A stretch of DNA of 28,214 nt from CAZSHX01 sp964606895 (GTDB lineage Bacteria; Bacteroidota; Ignavibacteria; Kapaibacteriales; UBA2268): NCBI GenBank assembly GCA_964606895.1, contig CAZSHX010000064.1:1-28214 (forward strand), given 5' to 3'. The notes beneath the pieces were generated by a model. That model had not been told where the DNA came from and did not search any database. It saw only the letters and a list, made by a program, of their open reading frames with translations. The position numbers and the translations under genes were made by a program. This document shows, in pieces, positions 1 through 7,604 of the stretch. Each line of letters opens with the position of its first letter. Position 1 is the first letter of the stretch.

Positions 1-2
1 AA

Positions 3-257
3 GGTATAACTGATGAATTTTCCATAGTGCCAAATCCGGCGGAAGATTTCATAGAAATTTCTGAAGGGACACAGCATGCTGTGTCCGAAATTTGCATCTT
101 CAATGTCTTTGGTGAAGAACTTCTGAAATCTTCTGTTTCGAATAATTCACAATTTTCAATTCCCAATTCACAATTAAGAATTAACGTTTCGGATTTGCCT
201 TCTGGAGTGTATTTTGTGAGAGTGGGAAGTAAAGTTCGAAAGTTTGTAAAGATATAG
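3..257 (+). CDS. 3' end of a T9SS cargo protein: type A C-terminal sorting domain (5' partial)
   Basis: The reading frame is open at the left edge of the window, so only the last 84 codons are present. The visible part is a T9SS type A sorting domain: a PNPAEDF motif, an IFNVFGE strand, then LPSGVYFVRV and a terminal KFVKI. Domains of this type direct proteins already exported by Sec through the outer membrane T9SS, where PorU-type sortases usually cut the domain off. The function of the missing N-terminal part is unknown. Two low-complexity DNA insertions sit in frame: a 20-bp perfect palindrome (67-86) and an array of CAATTNN heptamers (150-177). The domain is a diverged relative of those at 22584-22814 and 24758-24988. 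A GTG at 27 could be mistaken for a start, but the upstream codons (GITDEFSI) read straight into the domain. Confidence 0.85.
   Translation, partial: GITDEFSIVPNPAEDFIEISEGTQHAVSEICIFNVFGEELLKSSVSNNSQFSIPNSQLRINVSDLPSGVYFVRVGSKVRKFVKI
67..86. repeat. 20-bp perfect palindrome inside a T9SS sorting domain
   Basis: GGACACAGCATGCTGTGTCC equals its own reverse complement. It is read in frame and encodes the GTQHAVS segment between the PNPAEDFIEIS and IFNVFGE strands. The central GCATGC is shared with the palindromes at 22618-22637 and 24792-24811, while the arms differ. Confidence 0.9.
150..184. repeat. CAATTNN heptamer array in a sorting-domain loop
   Basis: Four tandem heptamers (CAATTTT, CAATTCC, CAATTCA, CAATTAA), followed by a GAATTAA unit that partly pairs back on them. 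They are translated as the SQFSIPNSQLRI loop of the sorting domain. The same array, with other substitutions, is at 22707-22741 and in the 24758-24988 copy. Confidence 0.75.
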
Positions 258-386
258 TATTTTTACTCTTATTTCATAGCAATAAATAATCATTATTTTC
301 GTTTATATCTTGTGTTCGTTATTTGATAATTGGTCAACCTCACCCCAACCCTCTCCATTCTTGTAGTGGGCGGTAAAAATTGCATC

Positions 387-456
387 TTTGCATCTTGTTC
401 AGCACAAAGATGCAACTGAAAAATGTTCGTTAATTGAAATAATATCAATAGGTTAG
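387..456. repeat. 70-bp intergenic direct repeat, copy 1
   Basis: Aligns without gaps to 601-670, with 62 of 70 bases identical by my count. It contains an inverted repeat (TTGCATCTT at 388-396 against AAGATGCAA at 407-415) around TTCAGCAC. A partial duplication of GCATCTT lies just upstream (383-389). Confidence 0.8.
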
Positions 457-600
457 AGGAAAAAAATTTACAATTTTTAAATTGATATTTTTGAGGATGC
501 AATGCAATAAGGGAAAAATAAGGCTTTGAGATCTTGAATTCTCTTAATCCCTTAAATCCCAGAAATCCCAGTTCAAGACTTTTGCCTAATAATCGCCAAA

Positions 601-670
601 TTTGCATCTTTTTCAGCACAAAGATGCAACGGCTAAAATTTCGTTATTTGAAATAATATCAATGGGTTAG
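601..670. repeat. 70-bp intergenic direct repeat, copy 2, with perfect 10-bp hairpin
   Basis: TTGCATCTTT (602-611) and AAAGATGCAA (620-629) form a perfect 10-bp stem around the 8-nt loop TTCAGCAC. The conserved downstream part (AAATAATATCAATGGGTTAG, 651-670) is also in copy 1. No poly-T follows, so it is not a typical terminator. Confidence 0.8.
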
Positions 671-730
671 GTGGATATTAATTGCATATTCTACATAATT
701 ATATTGAAGATGTCAATTTATAATTTTTGA

Positions 731-1294
731 CTATTTTCTAAAATATGGAACTTCAGTTTTCAACCACTCGCTTAATGGCAAAGCATTGGCATCTTTTTCA
801 GAAAGAATCGGATTTTCGAAATTCCAGTTAATACCAATTTCAGGGTCATTCCAAAGCAGGCTTCCCTCCCCCGCTTTGTTCCAATAAGATGTACACTTAT
901 ACTGCATTTCACATATATCAGACAGAACAAGAAAACCATTTGCAAACCCCGGAGGTACCCAAAGAATTTGCTTGTTTTCAGCAGAAATTTCACCAGTCCA
1001 AAACTTTCCAAATGTTGGTGAATTCCTACGGATATCAACTTCCGTAACCAAAGCACGTCCGATAGTTACACGAATCAGTTTGCCTTGGGGCGGATCCCAC
1101 TGAAAGTGCATACCTCGGAGCACACCTAAAGTTGAACGAGAATGGTTTTCCTGAATAAAATTCGAATCAATTCCAAGTTCTTTGAAAGCATTCTCCCTGA
1201 ATGATTCCATAAAAAAGCCTCTTTCATCCTGAAATACATCAGGCTCGAGAAGAAGCAACCCATTCAGCTGTTTTTCGATAGCTTTAAATCCCAA
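731..1294 (-). CDS. rmlC: dTDP-4-dehydrorhamnose 3,5-epimerase (RmlC family)
   Basis: Cupin-fold epimerase expected to convert dTDP-4-keto-6-deoxyglucose to dTDP-4-keto-L-rhamnose for surface polysaccharide synthesis in the cytoplasm. At 187 aa it has normal family length. Family motifs are in order: VLRGMHFQ with the catalytic His63, PPQGKLIRV with Lys72, VDIRRNSPTFGKF, LWVPPGFANGF, YKCTSYW with Tyr132, and WNDPEIGINW. Asp168 lies where the Asp of the His-Asp dyad is expected. One departure is GFANGF where the family usually has GFAHGF. The start is TTG; an in-frame TAA lies six codons upstream and there is no ATG between, so TTG or a nearby ATT must be used. No other rml gene is in the window, so its partners must lie elsewhere. 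Confidence 0.93.
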   Translation of the reverse strand: MGFKAIEKQLNGLLLLEPDVFQDERGFFMESFRENAFKELGIDSNFIQENHSRSTLGVLRGMHFQWDPPQGKLIRVTIGRALVTEVDIRRNSPTFGKFWTGEISAENKQILWVPPGFANGFLVLSDICEMQYKCTSYWNKAGEGSLLWNDPEIGINWNFENPILSEKDANALPLSEWLKTEVPYFRK

Positions 1295-1508
1295 TTCAAT
1301 ATCCGAAAATTAGTAATACATAAATCTGCCAAATGCAAAATAAACAAATAAATACAAACTTAAAAATCAATTTCTAAGAATAAATATTGAAGTTTTTATT
1401 TAATTTTGAATTTACTAATTTGAAAAAAATAAAAAAATACGTAAATTGATTGTTTTTTAATCATAGAATAGAACAAACTTAATTATAAATTTTTTCGAAG
1501 GGGTTATA

Positions 1509-2855
1509 ATGTTTTTGAATAGAATCTTAAAGCAAGTGCTTTTCATGTTCATATTATCAATAATGGTTTTCGGATGTTCCGAAAATTCAACAAACAGCGA
1601 CACATCTCCATCAATAATTTCTATATCTCCAAACTCATCTGCGATTGGATATGTAGTGACGATTAAAGGCAATAAATTCGGAGATTCTCCCGGTAATTCA
1701 GTTGTTAATTTTACCGGTGCCACGGCATCAATTACTGATATCATTTCCTGGTCGAATACTTCAATAAAGCTGTTTGTTCCATTAAAAACTCAAAGCGGAA
1801 AAGTATTTATTTCCAATGGCGATAAAAAAAGCAATGAAGTTGATTTTTCCATCGTAGGAATTGGAACCGGAGACCCATGGCTTCAATATTTGGATGTTGT
1901 AATAGCTCAGGTTACCCAAAAAATTGGGATTTACGGAAAGAATTTCGGTGCAACCCAGGGAACAAGTTATGCAGAATTTAATGGAACAAGGGCAACTTCA
2001 TTTACAAGTTGGACTGATACCAAAATCATTGCTGTTGTACCCGAAGGTGCAACAACAGGCAAAGTTGTGGTTTATGTAAATGGAAAATCAAGCAATGGTC
2101 TTGATTTCACTGTTCAATCTTCAAATCAGATTGTTACCATGGTTACAATCCCGGCTGGCAGTTTTATTATGGGAACAGATGATCAAACTGAAATTGATAA
2201 TCATCCCACCCATAAAGTAACAATTTCTCAACCATTTTTAATGGGAAAAACCGAAGTAACCCAAAAAATGTGGAAAGTTGTTATGGACAATTCAAATCCA
2301 AGCAACCCAACTGAGCTTGGTGACGACAAACCGGTTCAGCAGGTAACTTTCATCAGAGCAATAGATTTTTGCAACAGACTCTCAAAAATGGAGCAAAGGA
2401 CACCTTGTTATACTGTAAATGGTGAAAATGTAACAATTGACTGGACAGCCGACGGATATCGCCTTCCAACAGAAGCCGAATGGGAATATGCGGCTCGTGC
2501 CGGTAAAATCGGTGAGTTTTCATTGGATGAAATAATCAAAATGAGTTGGAACTCAGATAATGCAAGCAAGCATATATCTTCTGTTGCTCAAAAAACCGCA
2601 AATAGTTTTGGTCTTTACGATATGTTCGGAAATGTTTACGAAATGTGCTGGGATTTTTACGATGCAGACTATTATCATCTTGGTGCTGTAACCGACCCCA
2701 GAGGTCCTTCGCCATCAACAACCGACAGAGTTATGCGAGGCGGTTCTTATATTAATTCTCCCGAACTTTGCGGGGTAACAATCAGAAGAACATATCTTTC
2801 GACAAACGATAATTACAATTTCAACCTTGGGTTTCGTGTAGTTAGAAAAAAATAG
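1509..2855 (+). CDS. Lipoprotein with two IPT/TIG domains and a SUMF1 (FGE-sulfatase-like) domain
   Basis: The N-terminus is a lipoprotein signal with the lipobox VFGC (Cys23). Two immunoglobulin-like IPT/TIG domains follow (about residues 34-115 and 123-202; typical GKNFGATQG and WTDTKI motifs). The C-terminus (about 209-447) is a formylglycine-generating-enzyme-like fold: MVTIPAGSFIMG, HPTHKVTIS, GYRLPTEAEWEYAARAG, NSFGLYDMFGNVYEM, RVMRGGSY and LGFRVV. The paired redox cysteines of true formylglycine-generating enzymes, near the C-terminus, are not present; only one Cys lies there. A non-enzymatic or other role on the cell surface is therefore more likely (inference). A GAAGGGG ribosome-binding site sits just before the ATG. 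It is the first of a tandem pair with 2883-4757, 27 bp apart, probably co-transcribed. Confidence 0.88.
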   Translation: MFLNRILKQVLFMFILSIMVFGCSENSTNSDTSPSIISISPNSSAIGYVVTIKGNKFGDSPGNSVVNFTGATASITDIISWSNTSIKLFVPLKTQSGKVFISNGDKKSNEVDFSIVGIGTGDPWLQYLDVVIAQVTQKIGIYGKNFGATQGTSYAEFNGTRATSFTSWTDTKIIAVVPEGATTGKVVVYVNGKSSNGLDFTVQSSNQIVTMVTIPAGSFIMGTDDQTEIDNHPTHKVTISQPFLMGKTEVTQKMWKVVMDNSNPSNPTELGDDKPVQQVTFIRAIDFCNRLSKMEQRTPCYTVNGENVTIDWTADGYRLPTEAEWEYAARAGKIGEFSLDEIIKMSWNSDNASKHISSVAQKTANSFGLYDMFGNVYEMCWDFYDADYYHLGAVTDPRGPSPSTTDRVMRGGSYINSPELCGVTIRRTYLSTNDNYNFNLGFRVVRKK

Positions 2856-2882
2856 TTAGTTTAAAATAAATTTGGAGAAAAA

Positions 2883-4757
2883 ATGAAAAAAATAATTTTT
2901 CTTTTAAGTCTGATTTCGATTGTTGGAATTTTAGGAATTAATTCTTGCAAGGATACTCCTACAAATCCTGTTACAGATACTACTCCGACAATTGAAAAAA
3001 TAACTCCTTCCCATGCTTTGGAAGCTCAGTCAGTTACTATTGTCGGAAAGAATTTTGGAGATTCAAGAGGTTCGGGATATGTTCAGTTTAACGGAGTTCA
3101 AGCCGCAACTACTGACTATACTTCATGGACTAACACAACTATTAATGTTGCTGTTCCCAAAGGGGCAAAATCCGGATTAGTCAAAGTTTTTGCTAATTCA
3201 AAAGAAAGCAATGGCGTAAATTTCATAGTGGATACAGTATTTATTGACGATACCCCAATAATAACCTCAATTGATTCTGCACAAGCGAGTGTAGGTTCGA
3301 GCATCAGTATTCGAGGCAAGAATTTCAGAAATCCAACACCCTCAAGCTATGTTTTATTTAATGGTGTTAAAGCACTCAGCTACCCTAACTGGACTGATTC
3401 ATTGTTAAAAGTTACAGTTCCGGCAACTGCAACAAGCGGGAAAATTACAGTTTTTGTAAATGGTAAAACTACAAATGGTGTTGATTTTATTGTTAGAGGC
3501 ACAGCTCCTCCGGGTGACCCGAAGATAGACAGTATAAGTCCTACAGCGACAAATCCCGGGATTAAAATTACGATTAAAGGAAATAATTTTGGTGCAAACC
3601 AGGGTAGCAGTACTGTTCAGTTCAGCGGAGCTTTGAATACAAGTAATTACTACCAATCATGGTCTGACACAAAAATTGTTGTTGAAGTTCCTCAGGATGC
3701 AAAAACAGGTAAACTTTATGTGGTTGTTGCCGGAAAATTCAGCAATGGTGTGGATTTTACTGTTAATACAACTCAATCGGCTCCACAGATTACTTATCTT
3801 GATGTAACAACAGGTCAGGTAGGTGCAACAGTAGGAGTATATGGCAAGAATTTTGGTCCAACTCAAGGAACGGGGTTTGTGGAGTTCAACGGCTCGAAGG
3901 TTACTACTTACAAATCATGGACGGATACTAAAATTACAGTAATTGTTCCTGATGCGGCAACAACCGGTATGGTTTATGTTTATGTAAACAGCAAGCAGAG
4001 CAATGGGATTAGTTTTCAAGTAACCCAGCCAAACAATATCATTCCAATGGTTCTGATTCCTTCAGGTAGTTTCAAAATGGGTTCTGACGAAGGAGATGGA
4101 TTTGATTACAAACCAATACATACTGTAACCATATCAAAAGCCTTATACATGAGTGCCACAGAAATTTCTCAAAAGCAATGGAAAACTGTGATGAACCAGT
4201 CTAATCCCAGTAAAGTAAAAAATGACAATAATCCTGTAGAACAAGTAACATTCCTTCGAGCAATTGAGTTCTGCAATGACCTTTCTTCACTTGAAGGCAG
4301 AACCGCATGTTATACTGTAAATGGTGAAAATGTTACCTGCAATTTTTCTGCAAATGGTTACAGACTGCCTACAGAAGCTGAATGGGAATATGCCGCCAGA
4401 GCCGGAAAAACTGCTGAATATACATTAGCCGAAATTCAAAATTTAGGTTTTGTTTCTGAGAATGCCGCCGGAAATATTCATGAAGTAAAGAGTAAACCGG
4501 CAAATTCTTTTGGACTATATGATATGTTCGGGAATGTTTATGAAATGGTTTGGGATTTGTATGATGCCGAGTATTACGGGAAATCTTCTTCATCTGACCC
4601 AACAGGTCCATCAAGCGGAACAACCGACAGAGTGATGCGTGGCGGTTCTTACATCAATGGTGCTGATCAGTCTAATCCATACAAAAGAGATACGTATTCA
4701 GCAACAAATGATAATAACAATTACAATCTTGGATTCAGAATAGTCAGGAATAAATAA
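2883..4757 (+). CDS. Lipoprotein with four IPT/TIG domains and a SUMF1-like domain (paralogue of the preceding gene)
   Basis: The signal peptide ends in INSC (lipobox Cys22) and is followed by the acidic CKDTP. Four IPT/TIG domains can be counted (about residues 35-116, 124-205, 213-295, 301-381), each with a GKNFG or GNNFG turn and a W(T/S)D strand. The C-terminal domain (388-623) has the SUMF1 motifs GYRLPTEAEWEYAARAGK, FGLYDMFGNVYEM, DRVMRGGSY and LGFRIV. Cysteines are absent from the region where formylglycine-generating enzymes carry the active pair, so sulfatase-activating activity is unlikely. Its SUMF1 part is close to that of the upstream gene even at DNA level (both contain TGTTATACTGTAAATGGTGA). 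It therefore arose by tandem duplication followed by gain or loss of two IPT units. A GGAG ribosome-binding site precedes the ATG, and a strong terminator follows at 4804-4853. Confidence 0.88.
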   Translation: MKKIIFLLSLISIVGILGINSCKDTPTNPVTDTTPTIEKITPSHALEAQSVTIVGKNFGDSRGSGYVQFNGVQAATTDYTSWTNTTINVAVPKGAKSGLVKVFANSKESNGVNFIVDTVFIDDTPIITSIDSAQASVGSSISIRGKNFRNPTPSSYVLFNGVKALSYPNWTDSLLKVTVPATATSGKITVFVNGKTTNGVDFIVRGTAPPGDPKIDSISPTATNPGIKITIKGNNFGANQGSSTVQFSGALNTSNYYQSWSDTKIVVEVPQDAKTGKLYVVVAGKFSNGVDFTVNTTQSAPQITYLDVTTGQVGATVGVYGKNFGPTQGTGFVEFNGSKVTTYKSWTDTKITVIVPDAATTGMVYVYVNSKQSNGISFQVTQPNNIIPMVLIPSGSFKMGSDEGDGFDYKPIHTVTISKALYMSATEISQKQWKTVMNQSNPSKVKNDNNPVEQVTFLRAIEFCNDLSSLEGRTACYTVNGENVTCNFSANGYRLPTEAEWEYAARAGKTAEYTLAEIQNLGFVSENAAGNIHEVKSKPANSFGLYDMFGNVYEMVWDLYDAEYYGKSSSSDPTGPSSGTTDRVMRGGSYINGADQSNPYKRDTYSATNDNNNYNLGFRIVRNK

Positions 4758-4803
4758 TAAAGTCGCTTTTTTTTAATAAAAATTGGTCTTGGACGTTATT
4801 ATA

Positions 4804-4853
4804 ATGGCTGTCTTAAAAGTAGTTAGATACATTGCAGACAGCCATCTTTTTTT
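4804..4853 (+). terminator. Rho-independent terminator after the IPT-SUMF1 pair
   Basis: ATGGCTGTCT (4804-4813) and AGACAGCCAT (4836-4845) form a perfect 10-bp stem with a 22-nt loop, followed directly by C and seven T. It lies between the stop at 4757 and the next start at 4881. Confidence 0.85.
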
Positions 4854-4880
4854 GATTAATTATGATATTGGACCAATTAA

Positions 4881-5768
4881 ATGGACAAGCTAAAAAATGA
4901 CAGAGTTGTCAGCGTTTTAACCAAAGACGGAAAATTCAGAATTGCCGCAATAAATAATACAAAAGCCGCACAAACAGCGGCTGAGAAGCATGAACTCGAT
5001 TTTCTTCCTGCTTTCTTTCTTTCTCGTCAGCTTGCCGCCGCATCAATGCTTGCTGTATTTTTGAAAGGCGAAGAAAGAATGACACTCGAAACTGATAGTG
5101 CCGGACCAATTAAAAAAGTTTTTGCCGAAGCAATTCAAGTTGGAGAAGTTCGCGGATTTGTTGATATGGAGCCTATTATTGATGTATCCAAAATGAAAAA
5201 TATTTCCGAAGCTTTAGGTTTGGGGCTATTTAAAATAAGCAAAACATTGTATAATATGGAAAAACCTTACAATGGAGTCGTAGAATTGCAAACTGGGAAT
5301 ATAACAAGCGACCTGGCATATTATTTTACACAATCGGAACAAATTCCTACAGCAGTTATTTTGGAAGTAATGTTTGATGACAAAGAAAAGATTACTGCTT
5401 CAGGCGGTATAATAATCCAGGCAATGCCCGGGGCATCTCATACTGAGATACTTGAAACTCAGTTGAAGCTCCTTCAGGTTGAAAAAATCAGGGAGTTGAT
5501 TGCAAACTTTACAAAACCTGAAATAATGCTTAAAGAAATCTTAGGTGTTGAATTCGATATTTTGAAGAATGACCGTGTGGATTTTTTCTGTCGTTGCTCG
5601 AAAGACAATTTTATGGATAAGCTTGTTACATTAAAACTTAAAGAAATTGTTGAAATGAAATCTTCGGGTGATAACGAACTCGTTTGCAGATATTGTAATG
5701 CTCATTACTATCTTGATGACAAAGATTTCGATAAACTGATAACCATCATGCAGACAAAGCAAAATTGA
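4881..5768 (+). CDS. hslO: Redox-regulated chaperone Hsp33
   Basis: Hsp33 is a cytoplasmic holdase chaperone switched on by oxidation. Under oxidative stress its four zinc-binding cysteines form disulfides and release zinc, and the protein then binds unfolding clients. Here the four cysteines are at residues 237 and 239 (CRC) and 269 and 272 (CRYC), the family CXC...CXXC pattern, in a protein of normal length (295 aa). The N-terminal part shows typical segments such as SRQLAAASML, EVRGFVD and GNITSDLAYYFTQSEQ. The last codons overlap the start of ruvX by 4 bp, so the two are probably translationally coupled. Confidence 0.96.
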   Translation: MDKLKNDRVVSVLTKDGKFRIAAINNTKAAQTAAEKHELDFLPAFFLSRQLAAASMLAVFLKGEERMTLETDSAGPIKKVFAEAIQVGEVRGFVDMEPIIDVSKMKNISEALGLGLFKISKTLYNMEKPYNGVVELQTGNITSDLAYYFTQSEQIPTAVILEVMFDDKEKITASGGIIIQAMPGASHTEILETQLKLLQVEKIRELIANFTKPEIMLKEILGVEFDILKNDRVDFFCRCSKDNFMDKLVTLKLKEIVEMKSSGDNELVCRYCNAHYYLDDKDFDKLITIMQTKQN

Positions 5769-6214
5769 CAAAGATAAATAAAGATGACCTAAAAAACAAA
5801 CGAATTGTTTCGATTGATTACGGATTGAAAAGAATCGGAATTGCAGTTTGCGACCAAATGCACATTACCACCACACCTTTGAAAGTAATTGATAAAACAA
5901 AAGATGACTTTTTAGAAGAGATTCTCGAGATTCTTAAAAAAGAAAATGCCGGAGCAGTTGTTGTTGGAGTTCCATATCGGCATGATGATGTCGAAACAGA
6001 TTTCATTAAGGAAATCAAAAAATTTATTGATAATCTAAAATCACAAATACTTATGAACGTATTTGAATTTGACGAATCTTTTTCTACTGTTAGAGCAACT
6101 GAAACAATGATTTCCATTGGCTCAAGAAAGAAAAAGCGTGCTCAAAAAGGAGAGAAGGATAAAATCGCAGCCGCAATCATTCTGCGGGATTTTTTGAACG
6201 AGTTGGAGTATTAA
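5765..6214 (+). CDS. ruvX: RuvX/YqgF family Holliday junction resolvase-like nuclease
   Basis: RNase H-like fold protein of the YqgF/RuvX family, linked to Holliday junction resolution or to pre-16S rRNA 5' processing. The acidic residues expected at the metal site are visible: Asp18 in IVSIDYGLKRIGIAV, Glu104 in FDESFST, and Asp132 in KDKIAAAIIL. VVVGVPYRHD is the usual central strand and turn. The length of 149 aa is typical. The start is TTG inside the hslO stop (TTGA overlap); no ATG is near. The gene sits between hslO and a secreted GWxTD protein, with a 20-bp gap to the latter, so a three-gene transcript is likely. Confidence 0.93.
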   Translation: MTKINKDDLKNKRIVSIDYGLKRIGIAVCDQMHITTTPLKVIDKTKDDFLEEILEILKKENAGAVVVGVPYRHDDVETDFIKEIKKFIDNLKSQILMNVFEFDESFSTVRATETMISIGSRKKKRAQKGEKDKIAAAIILRDFLNELEY

Positions 6215-6234
6215 TTTTTTATTTGAGAAGTGTT

Positions 6235-7602
6235 ATGAAGAAGATATTAATATTGATGTTTTTTGGGCTTACGGTTATTCTTACTGCACAGGAAAACAAG
6301 GACAGGAGTCTTTATTACGACTTCGGCAAAAAGTTTTACTGTGATGCTTATGCGTTGCCTCATGCTGTTAAGGATTCCGTTAAAGTCCTTGTTCTCTTCA
6401 GATATCCGAACAGTCTTCTTTCTTTTGTTAAAGCTACAGGGACTTCAAATAATTCAGGATTCATTGCTCTCCCCTATATTCAGGTTCAGTTTCGCGACAG
6501 CAACGGTATTATTAAGAAAAGAGAGATTTTCAAAGATACAATTACTACCTACGAATATAATGATACTAAAACTAAAAGTACTTTTAATTATGGCTGGATG
6601 CAAATTGATTTACCAGTTGGAAAATATTCTATACTTGCCGAAATTTCAGATAATGACAAAAATAAGATAAAAGAGCTTAACCTTCCCGAACTGAAGAAAA
6701 TCGAGTATTTTAATGGAAACAAACTCGGTGAGCCATTCTTCTGTAATTCTTTCAATGGTCAGGAAACTATTTTGAAAGCATCGGTTTTGAATCATGGAAC
6801 AAACTTTTCTTCAAATTCAACCAAAATAATATTTCCCGCTGTTTTCAAAGGTCTATCAGCAGTATATAAATATCGGATTGAATACGAGGAACAAAAACTT
6901 GGTAATGTTGACTGGAGCGACTCTATTGTAATTTCGGGAACTGTAGCAACTGAGAAAAATAGTATTCTGCACCTTTCAAATCAATCATCCCGAAATAATA
7001 TTTTATTCGAATACAAGACCGATACAACGCTGAATAAAGTGAAAACAGGATACAGTATAGGGTTGATTGAACTGGAACTTTCACCTGACAAGAATGTACC
7101 GGGTGCTTTTCAGGTAAAACTTTGGGAAGATAGAAGCAAAGATACAACTATTACCAATTTTATAATTGAATGGGAAGATATGCCCGTTTCCTTGAAAAAG
7201 GTTGAAACCGCAATGGAATCTATGTATTACATTCTAACCGATGAAGAGTTTTCAGTTATGAACAAGGGCAATGACCGTAAAGTTTTCAGGAAATTGCTGG
7301 ACTACTGGCGTGCCAAAGACCCAACTCCTTTCACAGTTTACAACGAAGCGATGGTTGAATATTTCCGCCGTGTTGATTATGCCCTGTTCAACTTCAAAAC
7401 TATTACCGAAGTAAACGGCTCAAAAACTGAAAGAGGCAAGATTTACATTCTTAACGGTAAACCAACAAATATTAAAAGAAATATGAGCAAAGAAAGTAAG
7501 ATTTTCGAAATATGGACTTACACAAATCTAAAAAAGGAATTCACTTTCGAAACTAATTCAAAAGGTTCTTTTTCACTAACTAAGATTATTGATTTGAAGT
7601 AG
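6235..7602 (+). CDS. Secreted GWxTD-domain protein
   Basis: The C-terminal part (about residues 300-455) matches the GWxTD family of Bacteroidota, Ignavibacteria and relatives. It has MYYILTDEEF, FWR-like DYWRAKDPTPFT, EAMVEYFRRVDYA, then ERGKIYILNGKP and IWTY. The name-giving GWxTD segment is degenerate here (NGSKTERG). The function of the family is not established. The first residues (MKKILILMFFGLTVILTAQ) form a Sec signal peptide. I chose ATG at 6235 because a GAGAAG ribosome-binding site lies just upstream and the signal peptide then begins cleanly; a TTG four codons earlier is possible. The gene ends 2 bp before a convergent gene. Confidence 0.8.
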   Translation: MKKILILMFFGLTVILTAQENKDRSLYYDFGKKFYCDAYALPHAVKDSVKVLVLFRYPNSLLSFVKATGTSNNSGFIALPYIQVQFRDSNGIIKKREIFKDTITTYEYNDTKTKSTFNYGWMQIDLPVGKYSILAEISDNDKNKIKELNLPELKKIEYFNGNKLGEPFFCNSFNGQETILKASVLNHGTNFSSNSTKIIFPAVFKGLSAVYKYRIEYEEQKLGNVDWSDSIVISGTVATEKNSILHLSNQSSRNNILFEYKTDTTLNKVKTGYSIGLIELELSPDKNVPGAFQVKLWEDRSKDTTITNFIIEWEDMPVSLKKVETAMESMYYILTDEEFSVMNKGNDRKVFRKLLDYWRAKDPTPFTVYNEAMVEYFRRVDYALFNFKTITEVNGSKTERGKIYILNGKPTNIKRNMSKESKIFEIWTYTNLKKEFTFETNSKGSFSLTKIIDLK

Positions 7603-7604
7603 AT

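Larger units (their letters stand above)
258..730. other. 473-bp non-coding region with two copies of a hairpin repeat
   Basis: No convincing gene is present. A 108-codon minus-strand frame (293-619) has low-complexity composition and runs through the repeats. The region holds a 70-bp direct repeat in two copies, each with a GCATCTTT hairpin. It also has an AATCCC-rich stretch (545-571) and a C-rich motif, CTCACCCCAACCCTCTCC (340-357), of the kind found in dispersed repeats. It separates the end of a plus-strand T9SS gene from the end of the minus-strand rmlC, so a terminator is expected but no classical one is obvious. Confidence 0.6.

Noticed and set aside
150..184. CRISPR-like array (heptamer repeats here and at 22707)
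   Set aside because: Units are only 7 bp with no spacers and no cas genes; they are short tandem repeats within coding sequence.
293..619. 108-codon minus-strand reading frame
   Set aside because: Runs through both copies of the intergenic hairpin repeat and the AATCCC-rich stretch. Low-complexity composition and no ribosome-binding site; most likely not a gene.
1387..1408. Bacteroidota-type promoter (TTG ... TAATTTTG) upstream of the first IPT lipoprotein
   Set aside because: The -7-like element fits, but the spacing to the nearest TTG is too short and the region is so AT-rich that such matches are expected by chance.
1509..4757. Sulfatase-activating (formylglycine-generating) enzymes
   Set aside because: The fold motifs are present, but the active cysteine pair is missing and no sulfatase gene is in the window.
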